A stretch of 64,000 nucleotides of DNA from Actinopolyspora halophila DSM 43834 (GCF_000371785.1 NZ_AQUI01000002.1:2769276-2833275); one strand, 5' to 3'. Positions 33,424 to 42,959 are shown, counted from the stretch's first letter. The notes: generated from the sequence alone by a model not told the origin. Translations and numbers: made by a program.

Positions 33424-34224
33424 ATGTCCCGTCAACCGCTGCTCACTTTGTCGCGCACTCGTCGTGCTCTCACTGCGAGCGCCACGGTCGTGGCACTCAC
33501 CGGTATCGCGTTGTTCAGCGCCGGCGCGGGAATCGCGGAGAACAGCACTCCGCGAACCGCCCGGAACATCCCCAATCTCGATCAGGTCAAGACCGAGATC
33601 GCGGCGTATTACGGCGACATCGAGACCGAAGACGGCGAGCACTACGCCTCGCCGGAGAGCAACTACGCCGAACAGGTACGACGTGTCGAGGACCAGGTCC
33701 GGAAAAGCCTGAACCAGGCCGCCGTGCGCGCGGACGAGGGAAAACCGGCCATCGTCGTCGATGTCGACGACACGACCCTGCTCATGTACAACTTCGAACG
33801 GCGAATCGGTTACGACTTCACCGGACGAGCCCAGGACGAGTACCTCAGATCGACCGATGCGGACCCCGTGTTCGGCATGCCCGACCTCGTGAACCGGGCA
33901 CACGACGAGAACATCGCCGTCTTCTTCGTGACCGGTCGCGAGGAGTACCAGCGCGACTGGAGCGTGCGGAACCTGAAGAACGCAGGGTACGACGTGCCGG
34001 TCGGCCGGAAGCACTTCTTCCTGGAGAACACCGACAACCCGCCGCCGTACTTGGAGTGCGGTAGCGAGTGCACAACGGTCGAGTACAAGTCGGGCACCCG
34101 CAAGCACATCGAGTCCCGTGGGTACGACATTCTCGCCAACGTCGGTGACCAGTACAGCGATCTGAAGGGCGGCTACGCGGACAAGACCTTCAAGCTGCCG
34201 AACCCGATGTACCGCACCCCCTGA
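33424..34224 (+). CDS. Secreted HAD-family acid phosphatase (class B type)
   Basis: This 266-residue protein has an N-terminal signal peptide: basic TRRALT, a hydrophobic core and AGAGIAEN near residue 39. The HAD catalytic motif I is D113-x-D115 (IVVDVDDTTLL), motif II is FFVTGR, a Lys follows, and motif IV is NVGDQYSDLKGG. The acid phosphatase B family releases phosphate from nucleotides outside the cell. With the nucleoside hydrolase and transporter it suggests extracellular nucleotide scavenging. The ATG has AAGGAG upstream. Two TGTCAGACA boxes lie in its leader. Confidence 0.9.
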   Translation: MSRQPLLTLSRTRRALTASATVVALTGIALFSAGAGIAENSTPRTARNIPNLDQVKTEIAAYYGDIETEDGEHYASPESNYAEQVRRVEDQVRKSLNQAAVRADEGKPAIVVDVDDTTLLMYNFERRIGYDFTGRAQDEYLRSTDADPVFGMPDLVNRAHDENIAVFFVTGREEYQRDWSVRNLKNAGYDVPVGRKHFFLENTDNPPPYLECGSECTTVEYKSGTRKHIESRGYDILANVGDQYSDLKGGYADKTFKLPNPMYRTP

Positions 34225-34247
34225 CATCCGCGATTCGAGGCAGCCCC

Positions 34248-34268
34248 GCTGGGCTTACGTTGCCCAGC
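34248..34268 (+). terminator. Hairpin after the acid phosphatase gene
   Basis: GCTGGGC pairs with GCCCAGC around a 7-base loop, starting 24 bases after the stop codon. Confidence 0.6.
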
Positions 34269-34406
34269 CAGGGCCGCCTCGGCGCGCACAGTGCCCCGGC
34301 AGCCCCTCGGGAGAATGTTTCGCGGTCGGCAGAGGCATGATCAACCAAGGGCTGCCTCCCGGACGCCAGGACCGGCACAGCAGCGGCAAGGGATGAGCGA
34401 GACGCC

Positions 34407-34622
34407 CTAGGGAATTCCGAAGGTCTCCTCGTCCTCCACGGCGGCCACCCCGGACAAAGCGCGCACTTTCTCGGCCTCGGCCGCGGACAACGACCCGATG
34501 ACCACGCCGAGCTGGTCGAGCACCTGCTCCACACGCATCCCGGACCGCCGCAGCTCCTCCGCGGCGGTCTCGGGCTCGTTCATCCACTCCTCACCGAGGG
34601 TGACCACCACTCTCGCGGACAT
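34407..34622 (-). CDS. Small I9-type subtilase inhibitor/propeptide-like protein
   Basis: This 71-residue protein starts MSARVVVTLGEEW, with GMRVEQVLDQLGVVIGSL in the middle and VRALSGVAAVEDEETFGIP at the end. The beta-alpha-beta order and the final VAAVEDE strand match stand-alone inhibitor-I9 domains, which fold like subtilisin prodomains and insert their C terminus in the protease active site. It lies 54 bases downstream of a subtilase gene on the same strand, so it is probably the cognate inhibitor or chaperone. AAAGGGA precedes the ATG. Confidence 0.75.
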   Translation of the reverse strand: MSARVVVTLGEEWMNEPETAAEELRRSGMRVEQVLDQLGVVIGSLSAAEAEKVRALSGVAAVEDEETFGIP

Positions 34623-34676
34623 CCACTTCCCTTTCGGAAACCATCGCTCGGCGCGGGTAGGACCGCACGCACACCG

Positions 34677-36017
34677 TCACAACGGGGCCTTGGCCAGACC
34701 GGCCCCCACGTCGGCCGCGGGCAACTCCAGACGTTGCGCCGCACGAACCAGTGTCGACCACAGCGCCTCCCCACGCGCGCCGCTGCGCTCGGCCCACAAC
34801 GCGGCAAGACCCGACACGTGCGGGGTGGCCATGCTCGTCCCGGAGATCGTGTTGTAGCGCTGGTCCATGAGCCAGCTCGAGTAGACCTCCACACCCGGTG
34901 CGGCGATGTCGACCTGCCCGCCTTCCACGGAACTGCTGCGCGCCGAGAAATTGGCGATGCCGAGCTTGGAGTCCAACGCGGCAACGGCCATGATGGAGGG
35001 ACTGTTGGCGGGGACGCCGACGAACCCGGGATCGCCCGCACCGCGATCCGCGTTGTTGCCCGCCGCGGCGATGATCAGCGACCCTCGGTTCAACGCACGC
35101 TGTCCGACGGTCTCGTAGCGCTTCGAGACCTGGCGGCTGTTGGCGCCCAGCGACATGGAGATCACTCGGCAGTCGTTCTTGACGGCCCAATTGATCGCGG
35201 CGAGGATTTCGGTGTCCGAACCCGATCCCTGGTCCCCGAGGACTTTGCCCACCAGGATCTCGGCCTCCGCCGCGATGCCGTAACGGCGACTGCCAGGAGG
35301 TTCGGGCGGGTTCTGCGGCCCGCAGGACGTTCCCACGCAGTGCGTGCCGTGTCCATTGCCGTCCCGGGCCGGCTGACCGGAGACGAACGACCGGGTACTC
35401 AGCTCACGTCCCTCGAAGTCCGGGTGCTGGGTGTCGAGTCCGGTGTCCAGCACTGCCACACTGATGCCCGCACCGGTCAGCGGCGACTCCGTCGTCTCCG
35501 TCGCCTGCAGACCCCAGGTGGCCTGCGCCGTGTCGGCGAACTGCTGGGAAGGGCTCGCCACCGACCAGGTGGGAGCCGCGGAGATCCGCTCGGCGGTTCC
35601 TCCGTCCACTTCGGACGCACGTCCGGAGTCTCCCAGCGCGTACATGACCTGCTCGGGCTCCACGGACACGATCCGGGAATCCTGCGCGGCGGCCTCGGCG
35701 ATCGCCTCGGCCCTGTCCGAATCAGCGCTGAACACGCCGAGTCCCAGATCGCCGAACATCGTCGCGTCGGCGCCCGCCGCCTGATCGACGTCCAGCGCGC
35801 CGAATTCGAAGTCACTCGTGCTGGCGATGTTGGTCGCCCCGCTCAACGAGCGCAGTGTTTCGATCCCGTCGGCTTCCCGGGCGAAGACTTCATCGCTGAG
35901 TACCACTACGTAGCGCCCGGTGGAAGCATCCGAGCCCTCTCCCGGAGCACCGTGGGCTCGTTTCGAGTCGCCATTTCCCGAAGACGGGGTTCCCGGGGAC
36001 GGATTGGAGCCGGCCAT
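34677..36017 (-). CDS. Subtilisin-family (S8) serine protease without signal peptide
   Basis: In this 446-residue protease residues 1-33 are low-complexity, and residues 35-128 form an I9-like prodomain (RYVVVLSDEVF, ending RIVSVEPEQVMYAL). The catalytic triad is D191 (VAVLDTGLD), H223 (GNGHGTHCVG) and S395 (ISGTSMATPH); the oxyanion Asn is N321 (IIAAAGNN). No signal peptide is visible, so it either stays inside or leaves by an unusual route. The ATG follows GAAGGAG. A separate I9 protein follows it, giving the enzyme two potential inhibitors. Confidence 0.92.
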   Translation of the reverse strand: MAGSNPSPGTPSSGNGDSKRAHGAPGEGSDASTGRYVVVLSDEVFAREADGIETLRSLSGATNIASTSDFEFGALDVDQAAGADATMFGDLGLGVFSADSDRAEAIAEAAAQDSRIVSVEPEQVMYALGDSGRASEVDGGTAERISAAPTWSVASPSQQFADTAQATWGLQATETTESPLTGAGISVAVLDTGLDTQHPDFEGRELSTRSFVSGQPARDGNGHGTHCVGTSCGPQNPPEPPGSRRYGIAAEAEILVGKVLGDQGSGSDTEILAAINWAVKNDCRVISMSLGANSRQVSKRYETVGQRALNRGSLIIAAAGNNADRGAGDPGFVGVPANSPSIMAVAALDSKLGIANFSARSSSVEGGQVDIAAPGVEVYSSWLMDQRYNTISGTSMATPHVSGLAALWAERSGARGEALWSTLVRAAQRLELPAADVGAGLAKAPL

Positions 36018-36481
36018 GATGGCATCTCTCCTTCGAAAACGATCAGTTTGACGGGAAGTTCGGAATAACGGCCGCATCCGAGTCGATCACGCGTTCCGCG
36101 CGGGACGGCGATACGTCGGTTCCGGCGGAAGGTCATTTCCCGGAACAACGCACGGACGAGCCGAACTGATCCACACTTGTAACCGTAGCGTGACCCGAAG
36201 GTTATTAGCCACCTTTTGCGAATTTTTCGAACAATCTCATTCCGACGGGTGAGTAACACATTACCGCGGAGTTATCGACAGTGAACACCTCGAAAAGAGA
36301 CCACGAAACCGGGTGAACCCCTTTCCTCGAAAGGAGGAGCAATCGAAAACGAAACTTTTTCGAGTACTGTTCAGGTGCCCGTCACGTGCCTCTCACCCGT
36401 GCGGCCCCCGCGACGAGCTCCGGGCCGGCGACAGTCGACGCCCTCGAACCATCCCGGCACCCCACGGGGAGAATGGTGCCC
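36018..36481. other. Divergent intergenic region, comparatively A/T-rich
   Basis: This lies between the subtilase and the S4-domain gene. No supported gene. The segment around 36180-36360 contains A/T-rich tracts suited to promoters in both directions, but I could not pick a confident consensus. Confidence 0.5.
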
Positions 36482-36694
36482 ATGGAGGACGTGGAGATCC
36501 GGGACGAGACCATCCGACTCGGTCAACTGCTCAAACTGGCGGGAGCGGTCGAGCACGGCGCCGAGGCCAAGAGCCTCGTCCAGGCGGGCGAGGTGCGGGT
36601 CAATCAGGAGGTCGAGACCCGCCGGGGACGACAGCTCGTCCCCGGCGACGAGGTCTCGGTGGGCGAACAGACACTGCGGGTCAGCACCGGCTGA
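36482..36694 (+). CDS. S4-domain RNA-binding protein (YaaA/RlbA-like)
   Basis: This 70-residue single S4 domain reads IRLGQLLKLAGAVEHGAEAKSLVQ then GEVRVNQEVETRRGRQLVPGDEV, the usual S4 layout with Arg/Lys on the RNA face. Stand-alone S4 proteins bind structured rRNA or tRNA. The ATG at 36482 or the in-frame ATG at 36473 could start it; GGGGAGA at 36465-36472 is too close to the earlier one. Confidence 0.85.
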   Translation: MEDVEIRDETIRLGQLLKLAGAVEHGAEAKSLVQAGEVRVNQEVETRRGRQLVPGDEVSVGEQTLRVSTG

Positions 36695-36773
36695 CCGATG
36701 TTCCCCGTCCTCCGCCGCGGGGACTCGTCACCCGAGCACCCGAGCAAGCCGTACCGTGAGGAGTCCCGGAACG

Positions 36774-37664
36774 ATGTCGGTCCCCGTGACCCGCCCGGTC
36801 GGCCCGCGCACCACCGCGTACCTGCAACCACCCGGTGGGTGGTTTCTCAACAACGCGGGATGGATCGTTGGCACCGAGCGGCTGGTGCTGGTCGACACCT
36901 GCGCCACCGAACAACGCAGTCGTCACCTGATCGAACAAGCACGGAGCGGCAAGCGGGGTCTTCGGCTCAGCGCGGTGCTGACCCACGCCCACGGTGATCA
37001 CGCCAACGGAGCGGGACACGTGGAGCGGGCCGGTGGAACCGTGCACGCCACACCCGCCGCGGCCGAGGAGATCCGCACCGGACCGCACACCCACCCCGAG
37101 GTCTTCGGGGAGGTCCCCTGGGGAGAGATCTCCCCTCCCGAGCGGATCACTCCCGTCCTGGAACCGACCGAAGTGGATCTGGGCGGTGCCCGGATCGAAG
37201 TCCACCCCGTTCCCATCCGGGCACACACCGGTGGGGATCTGGTAGTCCACCACCCGGCCGAGAGTGTGCTGTTCACCGGCGACCTGCTGTTCTCCGGAGT
37301 CACCCCGCTGGCGTTGCACGGCAGCTTAGGCGGCTGGATCGAAGCGCTCGAATGGGTGAAAAGCTTCGGGGCGAGCACACTCGTGCCCGGACACGGTCCG
37401 GTCATCACTCCGGCCGAGGACGTGCTCGAGCGGCAGTCCGCGTACCTGCGGTGGCTGCTCGCCGTCACCACGGACACCGAGCCCGAACACAGCACGCTGC
37501 AACAACGTGCCCGTGCGAACTGGCCGGAGTGGCACGACGCGGAACGTCACGCGGTCAACCTGCGCCGCGCGCACGCCGAGAACCACGGTCACGACTTCGA
37601 TCTCGCGGACGCGGCACTGGCCATGCTGAGCGCGGCCGGTGGACGCATCCCGCTCGACATCTGA
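36774..37664 (+). CDS. Metallo-beta-lactamase-fold hydrolase
   Basis: This 296-residue protein has the metal motif THAHGDHANGAG near residue 74, a later His in PIRAHTGGDLVV, the bridging Asp in LFTGDLLFSG and the last His in LVPGHGPV, giving the complete MBL metal set. A helical C-terminal region of about 70 residues follows. It is of the general SoxH/quinoprotein-relay-like type; the substrate is unknown. GAGGAG precedes the ATG. It follows the S4 gene by 79 bases. Confidence 0.88.
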   Translation: MSVPVTRPVGPRTTAYLQPPGGWFLNNAGWIVGTERLVLVDTCATEQRSRHLIEQARSGKRGLRLSAVLTHAHGDHANGAGHVERAGGTVHATPAAAEEIRTGPHTHPEVFGEVPWGEISPPERITPVLEPTEVDLGGARIEVHPVPIRAHTGGDLVVHHPAESVLFTGDLLFSGVTPLALHGSLGGWIEALEWVKSFGASTLVPGHGPVITPAEDVLERQSAYLRWLLAVTTDTEPEHSTLQQRARANWPEWHDAERHAVNLRRAHAENHGHDFDLADAALAMLSAAGGRIPLDI

Positions 37665-37844
37665 TCCGTGTCCGAACCTCCCGTCACTCGGCGGCCCTCC
37701 GTCCGGCGGTCTCGTGACGAGGAGAACGCACGAGCCACCGCTGGACGGACCGCACCTCACCGATGTTTTCCGATCGTGCTGCCCGCAGGCGCAGTACTTC
37801 CGGCACCGGCCGCGCCGGAACCCCGACCCGAACGGAAACCTCGA

Positions 37845-38099
37845 TCAGGCCACCGTGTCGAGGAACGTCTTCAACGACTCGGCCGCCTGACGCAACATCG
37901 TCAGACCTTGCTGTGCGGCCGCCGCGGCCTCCTGCGGTGAGTCGGCGACCCACCACACCAACAACGCGACGGCTACCAGTGAAAGAAGCCCCTTCAGAAG
38001 CTCCCCCTTCCCCCGGTTCCCCTGGCTCGAGCCAGTGTCCCCGAGCTCGGCCCGATTCGCTCGATCGAACAGCTCGTTCCCCGGAAGCGGCACGCCCAT
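37845..38099 (-). CDS. Small single-pass membrane protein, unknown
   Basis: In this 84-residue protein residues 1-38 are polar, one transmembrane helix lies around LLKGLLSLVAVALLVWWVA, and an Ala/Gln-rich amphipathic helix completes it (AAAAAQQGLTMLRQAAESL). The start at MGVPLPGNELFD has GGGG nearby. No family is recognised. It converges with the MBL-fold gene. Confidence 0.6.
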   Translation of the reverse strand: MGVPLPGNELFDRANRAELGDTGSSQGNRGKGELLKGLLSLVAVALLVWWVADSPQEAAAAAQQGLTMLRQAAESLKTFLDTVA

Positions 38100-38484
38100 A
38101 ACACCCCAGCGTTTTCGGATCGTTATCCAATGGCCTCCACGGTTACCCGTAGACCGCTCCACCGACGTTGCCGGCACTCGCGCGAGCGAACACCGCGGGG
38201 CCCTCGTACGGAGCACACGGAAAACCGCTCACCGAAAAACCACATCCGGCCGCACCGAAAAAATCTTCGCCGAAGGCAATTGACCAAAAAACACTCCAAG
38301 CGAACGAGAATCCCCTGAAAGGAGCAGCCGGAAGCACCTACGTGCAGCACGAACCGGCGACAACGGTGAACTCGCTTTTTCCGCCCCATCGCGCTGTTGA
38401 CGCATTATCCCGCTCTGACAGAGGATCCCCGCGGAATCCACGAGAGGAAAGAACCAGCGGAGTTCGAGAAGGAAAGGTTGATTC
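38100..38484. other. Control region of the beta-helix protein gene
   Basis: This stretch of about 385 bases includes A-rich tracts at 38255-38300. No gene is supported; it probably holds the promoter for the Tat-exported protein and for the small membrane protein on the other strand. Confidence 0.45.
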
Positions 38485-39741
38485 ATGATATTCGGCGCGC
38501 GGAACGATTCCGAAAGACCCGGTGACGGATCCCTCGCCCGGAGGAACTTCCTGAAGCTCGGCACGGCGAGCGCGGCCGGTCTCGCGGTGGCCGGTTTTTC
38601 GGCCGGTGTGGCCGCGGGCCGCTCCGGTTCCGCTCCGAGCCGGCCGGCAGGTCCCGCTCCGCTCGCGGTGAACACGATGCCCGACCCGGCACCGGTCGAC
38701 CTGAAACAGGGCGGAGGAAAGACCTACCACTCCAGCCCGGGGGACACGCCCTCCTTCCACGTGAACGACTTCGACGGGTTGAAAAACGCGTTGGAACAGG
38801 CCGGTGACGGCGACATCATCCGGGTCGGCGACAACGCACAAATCGACCTGACGGGCCAGGAGAACACCCTGTCCATCGCCTCCGGGGTGATCCTTTCCGG
38901 CGGCCGGGGCAACAACGGCAGCCTGGGCGGGTTGCTCTACACCACCCGGGACAGAAACCCGGTCGCCGACACTCCCCTGCCCATGTTCAAAACCCGCGGT
39001 GACCGGGTGCGGTTCACCGGACTGCGAATCCAGGGCCCAAGACACGCCGACTACTGGGATCCCGAGGGCAACGAGGGCGACCCCTCCGAACACCAGGAAT
39101 ACGAGAACTACCTGATCGGCGGAATCCACTTTCTCGGCGAGAATTGCCGGGTGGACAACTGCCAGCTGTACGGCTTCACCCACGCCGCCGTCTCCGTCGG
39201 CGCCAAGGGGTATCCGGTATCCGCACGAGTGGACCACTCCAGCATCCACAACAACCCCATGGAGCACTTCGGTTACGGGGTGAACCTCTACAACGGGGAA
39301 TCGGTGATCGAGTGGAACTACTTCGACTACAACAGGCACTCGATCGCCGGATTCGGCTACGAGGAGAACGGCTACACGGCCCGCTACAACCTCGTCGGAG
39401 CGCACCCGATCAGCCACGCCTTCGACATGCACGGGTTGAACCAGAACAACGGTGACGGCGAGGTCGCTGGTGGAACCATCAACATCCACCACAACACCTT
39501 CCGATTCACCCACGACGTTCATCCCGACAACCGGGCCCAGGAGGCCATCGCGATCCGCGGCGTCCCCGCCGACCGGTGCGACATCGACAACAACTGGTTC
39601 TACCACGACTCCAAACCCACCGAGGTCAACAAGCAGGGCAACGCCTACCGGCAGGAGAACGAGAAGTGGATGCACGTTTGGGCCTCGGGCAACCACTTCG
39701 GAACCGGTGAGCCCGGATCGGACGTCGGACACCCGCGCTGA
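38485..39741 (+). CDS. Tat-exported right-handed beta-helix protein (pectate-lyase-like)
   Basis: This 418-residue protein has a twin-arginine signal (ARRNFLKLGTASAAG at about 18-32), then a Pro-rich linker and a parallel beta-helix of short repeats from about residue 90 to 400. Examples are GGIHFLGENCRVDNCQLYGF and YGVNLYNGESVIEWNYFDY, and VDHSSIHNNP is pectate-lyase-like. Asn ladders are frequent. It is likely a secreted polysaccharide lyase or epimerase. The substrate cannot be named. The ATG follows GGAAAGG. Confidence 0.82.
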   Translation: MIFGARNDSERPGDGSLARRNFLKLGTASAAGLAVAGFSAGVAAGRSGSAPSRPAGPAPLAVNTMPDPAPVDLKQGGGKTYHSSPGDTPSFHVNDFDGLKNALEQAGDGDIIRVGDNAQIDLTGQENTLSIASGVILSGGRGNNGSLGGLLYTTRDRNPVADTPLPMFKTRGDRVRFTGLRIQGPRHADYWDPEGNEGDPSEHQEYENYLIGGIHFLGENCRVDNCQLYGFTHAAVSVGAKGYPVSARVDHSSIHNNPMEHFGYGVNLYNGESVIEWNYFDYNRHSIAGFGYEENGYTARYNLVGAHPISHAFDMHGLNQNNGDGEVAGGTINIHHNTFRFTHDVHPDNRAQEAIAIRGVPADRCDIDNNWFYHDSKPTEVNKQGNAYRQENEKWMHVWASGNHFGTGEPGSDVGHPR

Positions 39742-39876
39742 GCGGCCCGCCGGGGACGGAAACCACCACGCGACGACTCCGGAAGTGCTCGGGGCTCGTC
39801 CCGCCCCACCCCGTGATCCACCCCTGGGGAGCGCACCCGTTTCGTCACGGTGACTCCCACCGACCGTGGTGCGGCT

Positions 39877-39916
39877 CAGTCCACAGTGCCTCCCCCCGGG
39901 GGGGTACTGTGGACTG
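39877..39916. terminator. Long bidirectional terminator stem
   Basis: CAGTCCACAG (39877-39886) pairs perfectly with CTGTGGACTG (39907-39916), and the C-rich and G-rich inner arms extend the stem almost to the centre. It lies between two convergent genes (39741 and 39946). Confidence 0.8.
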
Positions 39917-39945
39917 GGCGGGGCGGGTGAGCCCCGCGTGATCGT

Positions 39946-41106
39946 TCAGAGCTGCCGCAGATCCGCCTGCCGCAGCGCGGCGAGATCCGGGTAACCGTCG
40001 ACGGCCATGAGCAGGTCGGCTTCGGCCAGCAGGGAACGCAGCTGGTGTGCCACGGCGTGCTCCCCACCCGCGGCCAGGGCATAGGTGTAGGGCCTGCCGA
40101 TACCGACGGCGGTGGCCCCGAGGGCCAGGGCCTTGACCGCGTCCGTTCCACTGCGGACCCCGGAGTCGAACAGCACGGGCAGCTCCCCGGCCGCGTCGAC
40201 GACCTCGGGCAGCATCCGCAGCGCGGGCATCCCGCCGTTGGCCTGCCGTCCGCCGTGATTGGAACAGTGGATCCCGTCGACACCGTGGTCCTTCGCGCGA
40301 CGCACGTCGTCGGGGTGTTGGATGCCCTTGAGCAGGATCGGCAGGTCGGTGGCTTCGCGTATCCACTCGAGGTCCTGCCAGCCCAGGGACTTGCCGAAGA
40401 CGTTGACCCACTCGCCGACCACGGCCGAGGGGTTCTCGGCCGGATCCGCGGGAAGCCGACGGCGGAAGGCTTCGTCGCTGGTGTAGTTGGCCAGGCAGTA
40501 GCCGCGCAGCTGCGGGAAGTTGGCCGTGTTCAGGTCCCTGGGGCGCCAGCCGGTGACCCAGGTGTCGACGGTGACGATCAACGCTCGGTAGCCAGCGTTC
40601 TCGGCGCGGCGGATCAGGCTCAGCGCCAGGTCGCGATCGTCCGGGGTGTAGAGCTGGAAGAAGCCCGGCGTGTCACCGAGCTCGGCGGCGACGTCCTCCA
40701 GCGGATCCTGGGTGAGGGTGGAGACGGTCATCGGCACGCCGGTGCGGGCGCAGGCGCGGGCCGTGGCCAGGTCGCCGTGGAAGTCCTGGGCGCAGAGGCC
40801 GAGCACCCCGATCGGCGCGAGGAACAGCGGGTGCGGCAGGGTCAGGCCGAACAGCTCGATCGACAGGTCGCGGTCGTGAGCGCCGTTGAGCATGCGCGGA
40901 ACCAGCCCCCAGCGCTGGAACTCGGTGACGTTGACGCGCTGGGTGTGCTCGTCCCCGGCGCCACCTGCGACGTAGGAGTGGATCCACGAGGGGAGGACTT
41001 CGGCGGCCTTGCGCTCGAGGGAGGCGAAGTCCACCGGCTGGGCCGGTAAGTGCCCGGCGAGCCCGCCCGCATAGATCTCGGTCTGGTAGTCACCGTAGCG
41101 CGTCAT
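39946..41106 (-). CDS. FMN-dependent alpha-hydroxy-acid oxidase (lactate 2-monooxygenase-like)
   Basis: This 386-residue TIM-barrel flavoenzyme has the block PILLKGIQHPDDVRRAKDHG, which holds the flavin-interacting Lys, the active-site His-Arg in CSNHGGRQ, and the phosphate site FDSGVRSGTDAVKALALGA with IGRPYTYALA. The N-terminal YQTEIYAGGLAG and the central VDTWVTGWRPRDL loop are typical of lactate 2-monooxygenases, which turn L-lactate into acetate, CO2 and water. Other hydroxy acids are possible. Confidence 0.88.
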   Translation of the reverse strand: MTRYGDYQTEIYAGGLAGHLPAQPVDFASLERKAAEVLPSWIHSYVAGGAGDEHTQRVNVTEFQRWGLVPRMLNGAHDRDLSIELFGLTLPHPLFLAPIGVLGLCAQDFHGDLATARACARTGVPMTVSTLTQDPLEDVAAELGDTPGFFQLYTPDDRDLALSLIRRAENAGYRALIVTVDTWVTGWRPRDLNTANFPQLRGYCLANYTSDEAFRRRLPADPAENPSAVVGEWVNVFGKSLGWQDLEWIREATDLPILLKGIQHPDDVRRAKDHGVDGIHCSNHGGRQANGGMPALRMLPEVVDAAGELPVLFDSGVRSGTDAVKALALGATAVGIGRPYTYALAAGGEHAVAHQLRSLLAEADLLMAVDGYPDLAALRQADLRQL

Positions 41107-41299
41107 CCTCGTCTTCCCTTCCGAGCACCGGGTGGGAACGAAAGTCCCTGGTCTATGTCGCTCGGCAGCCTAGTCGGCGGCGCGGTTCGGCGTCAGTGCT
41201 GCGGCGGCACCGATTTCCCCGGAAATCCGCCCGGCGGGGCCATCCCACCGGGCGGACATCACGCGGGTTCTCAGCCGGACGCGGTACGCCGGTACACCA

Positions 41300-42205
41300 T
41301 CACTGCCGGACGCGCACCCAGTCGATCAGGTAGCGCGCGGAGTCCGCGGCCACCTTGTCCACACTAGACTGAGGAAGCCCCGGGTACGGCTCGGTGACAC
41401 CGTTGACTCCCTGCGGGTAGCTGCCGCCGAGAGCGAAGTTGAGGATCATGAACTGCGGATCGTCGTAGACCCAGGTCCAGCCGTTGTTCTGGATCTCCTG
41501 CTTGGTGATCCGGTAGATCTGCTGGTCGTCGACGTAGAAGCTGATCCCGTCGGGGCTCCAGTCCGCGCGGTAGACGTGCCAACCGCCCGGATCCATGCCC
41601 TCGAAGTGCTGGTCGGCGGTGACCGGCGTGTCGCCGTGGTACTCCGGCCCGTGCAGAGCACTGCTGGTCCACGGTTCACCGACGTGCTCCATCACGTCGA
41701 CCTCACCGTTGTTCGGCCACGGCTCACCCTCGTCGATCTTCGCGCCGAGCGACCACCAGGCGGGCCACAGCCCGGACGCGTTCCCACCCGAGGGCAGCTT
41801 CACGCGTGCCGCGTAGCTTCCGTAGGTGAACTCGAACTTGTCCTGGGTGTTGACCCGGCCGGACACGAAATCGTAGGTCCTGCCGTCGGGTGCCTGGTAA
41901 CCCGGCCTGTAGCGCGGATGCAGCGCCAGGGCACCGTTGTTGGCTCCCGCCGCGCCCTGATCGACGTAGATCGTCTCCGGAGAGTCCACATAGGCCTGCT
42001 GCTCGTTGTTGACCGTACCGAAGTTCTCCCCGGTCACCTCGACGTTCCACTTCGACCGGTCGAGCGAACCACCGGAGAAGTCGTCGAAGAAGACCTGGGT
42101 GTCCGCCGCGGTGCCCTGCTGTGGAGCGGCCATCGCTGACGAGGACATCAACGCGGCCAGCGTCAGCGCAGCGGCGGTGGCCGCCGTCTTCGATCGTACG
42201 GGCAT
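41300..42205 (-). CDS. Secreted GH16 beta-glucanase-type hydrolase
   Basis: This 301-residue protein has a signal peptide (MPVRSKTAATAAALTLAAL, cleavage near AMAAPQQ). The GH16 active site reads GEVDVMEHVGEP, equivalent to ExDxxE with the nucleophile and acid/base glutamates. WPAWWSLGA and FYVDDQQIYRI follow in the right order for laminarinase-type GH16. It probably cuts beta-1,3-glucans outside the cell. The ATG has GAGGAAAG upstream; a longer frame to 42283 lacks such a site. Confidence 0.92.
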   Translation of the reverse strand: MPVRSKTAATAAALTLAALMSSSAMAAPQQGTAADTQVFFDDFSGGSLDRSKWNVEVTGENFGTVNNEQQAYVDSPETIYVDQGAAGANNGALALHPRYRPGYQAPDGRTYDFVSGRVNTQDKFEFTYGSYAARVKLPSGGNASGLWPAWWSLGAKIDEGEPWPNNGEVDVMEHVGEPWTSSALHGPEYHGDTPVTADQHFEGMDPGGWHVYRADWSPDGISFYVDDQQIYRITKQEIQNNGWTWVYDDPQFMILNFALGGSYPQGVNGVTEPYPGLPQSSVDKVAADSARYLIDWVRVRQ

Positions 42206-42593
42206 GGTCTTTCCTCTCGTGGGGTCCAACGGGCATCCCCCCGGTGAATCGATACTGTGCGCCGAGGTCGGTTGACCGATCAAGACCGGAATCGATTCAG
42301 TCGTCGGTTTTCACGCCGCACGCCCCAGCCGCTACGTCTGTTCGGAGCAGCGTGGTGCGCCATCCTCGCCGCTGCGTGATTCGCCATGAAAACGATCACG
42401 TTGTCCGGTTGACGGACCACACGTACGCCCACGATGCCCCGAGTACGGGACGAAGACCGTTGATCCCTCTCGGGATCGTGCTCGGTGTGGCAGTACTGGC
42501 CGCTTCGGGAGCACTCGTGGTTTCCGGAAGCCCTCGCGCGCCCCGTCCACTCCGACGTGTCCGATGCGGTCACCGATCACCGCACGCGGTTGC
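42206..42593. other. GH16 upstream region and tail of the broken hydrolase
   Basis: Two copies of GAATCGAT (42246-42253 and 42289-42296, the latter in the palindrome GAATCGATTC) precede the GH16 gene and may be operator half-sites. A plus-strand frame with one hydrophobic stretch near 42460-42530 exists but has no start or family support. Confidence 0.35.
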
Positions 42594-42959
42594 TCAGTGG
42601 TGTCGCCGGTGCAGCGCGGACAGCTCCACCGCTTCGGCCATGGCCCTGGCCCCCGCGTCGTTGGGGTGCAGCCCGTCACCGCTGTCGTACTCGGGGCGCA
42701 GCCGCAGCGGGTCCTCGGGTTGGGCGGTGGCCGCGGCGAAGTCCACCACACCGTCGAAGAGCTCGGTGCCGCGGATCCAAGCGTTGACCCGCTGCCGGGT
42801 GCGCTCCCGCTCGGGCGTCCACACCACCGAGCCCTCGAACTGGGTGAGCGTGCCGCCGAGCACCCGCATCCCGTCGCGGTGGGCTCGCCGCACGAGCTGC
42901 TTGTAGCCCTCGATGAGCTGGGCGGCCGTGGCGTCGTCGGAGATGTCGTTGATCCGTTC
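42594..42959 (-). pseudogene. SGNH/GDSL hydrolase, 3' fragment
   Basis: This is the C-terminal part of a secreted SGNH lipase/esterase: ERINDISDDATAAQLIEGY, then MRVLGGTLTQFEG and the catalytic Asp/His block YDSGDGLHPNDAGA. It is separated from its N-terminal part (44701-45656) by two mobile elements. It is read in frame from the TnpB gene, giving a fused frame. About 25-30 codons expected between the two fragments are missing. Confidence 0.82.

Noticed and set aside
39877-39916. Long palindrome considered as a regulator-binding site
   Set aside because: Its place between two convergent stop codons and its GC-rich hairpin form fit a bidirectional terminator better.
42400-42560. Plus-strand frame with one hydrophobic segment after the broken SGNH gene
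   Set aside because: No start codon with a ribosome site and no continuation; could be a remnant but cannot be supported.
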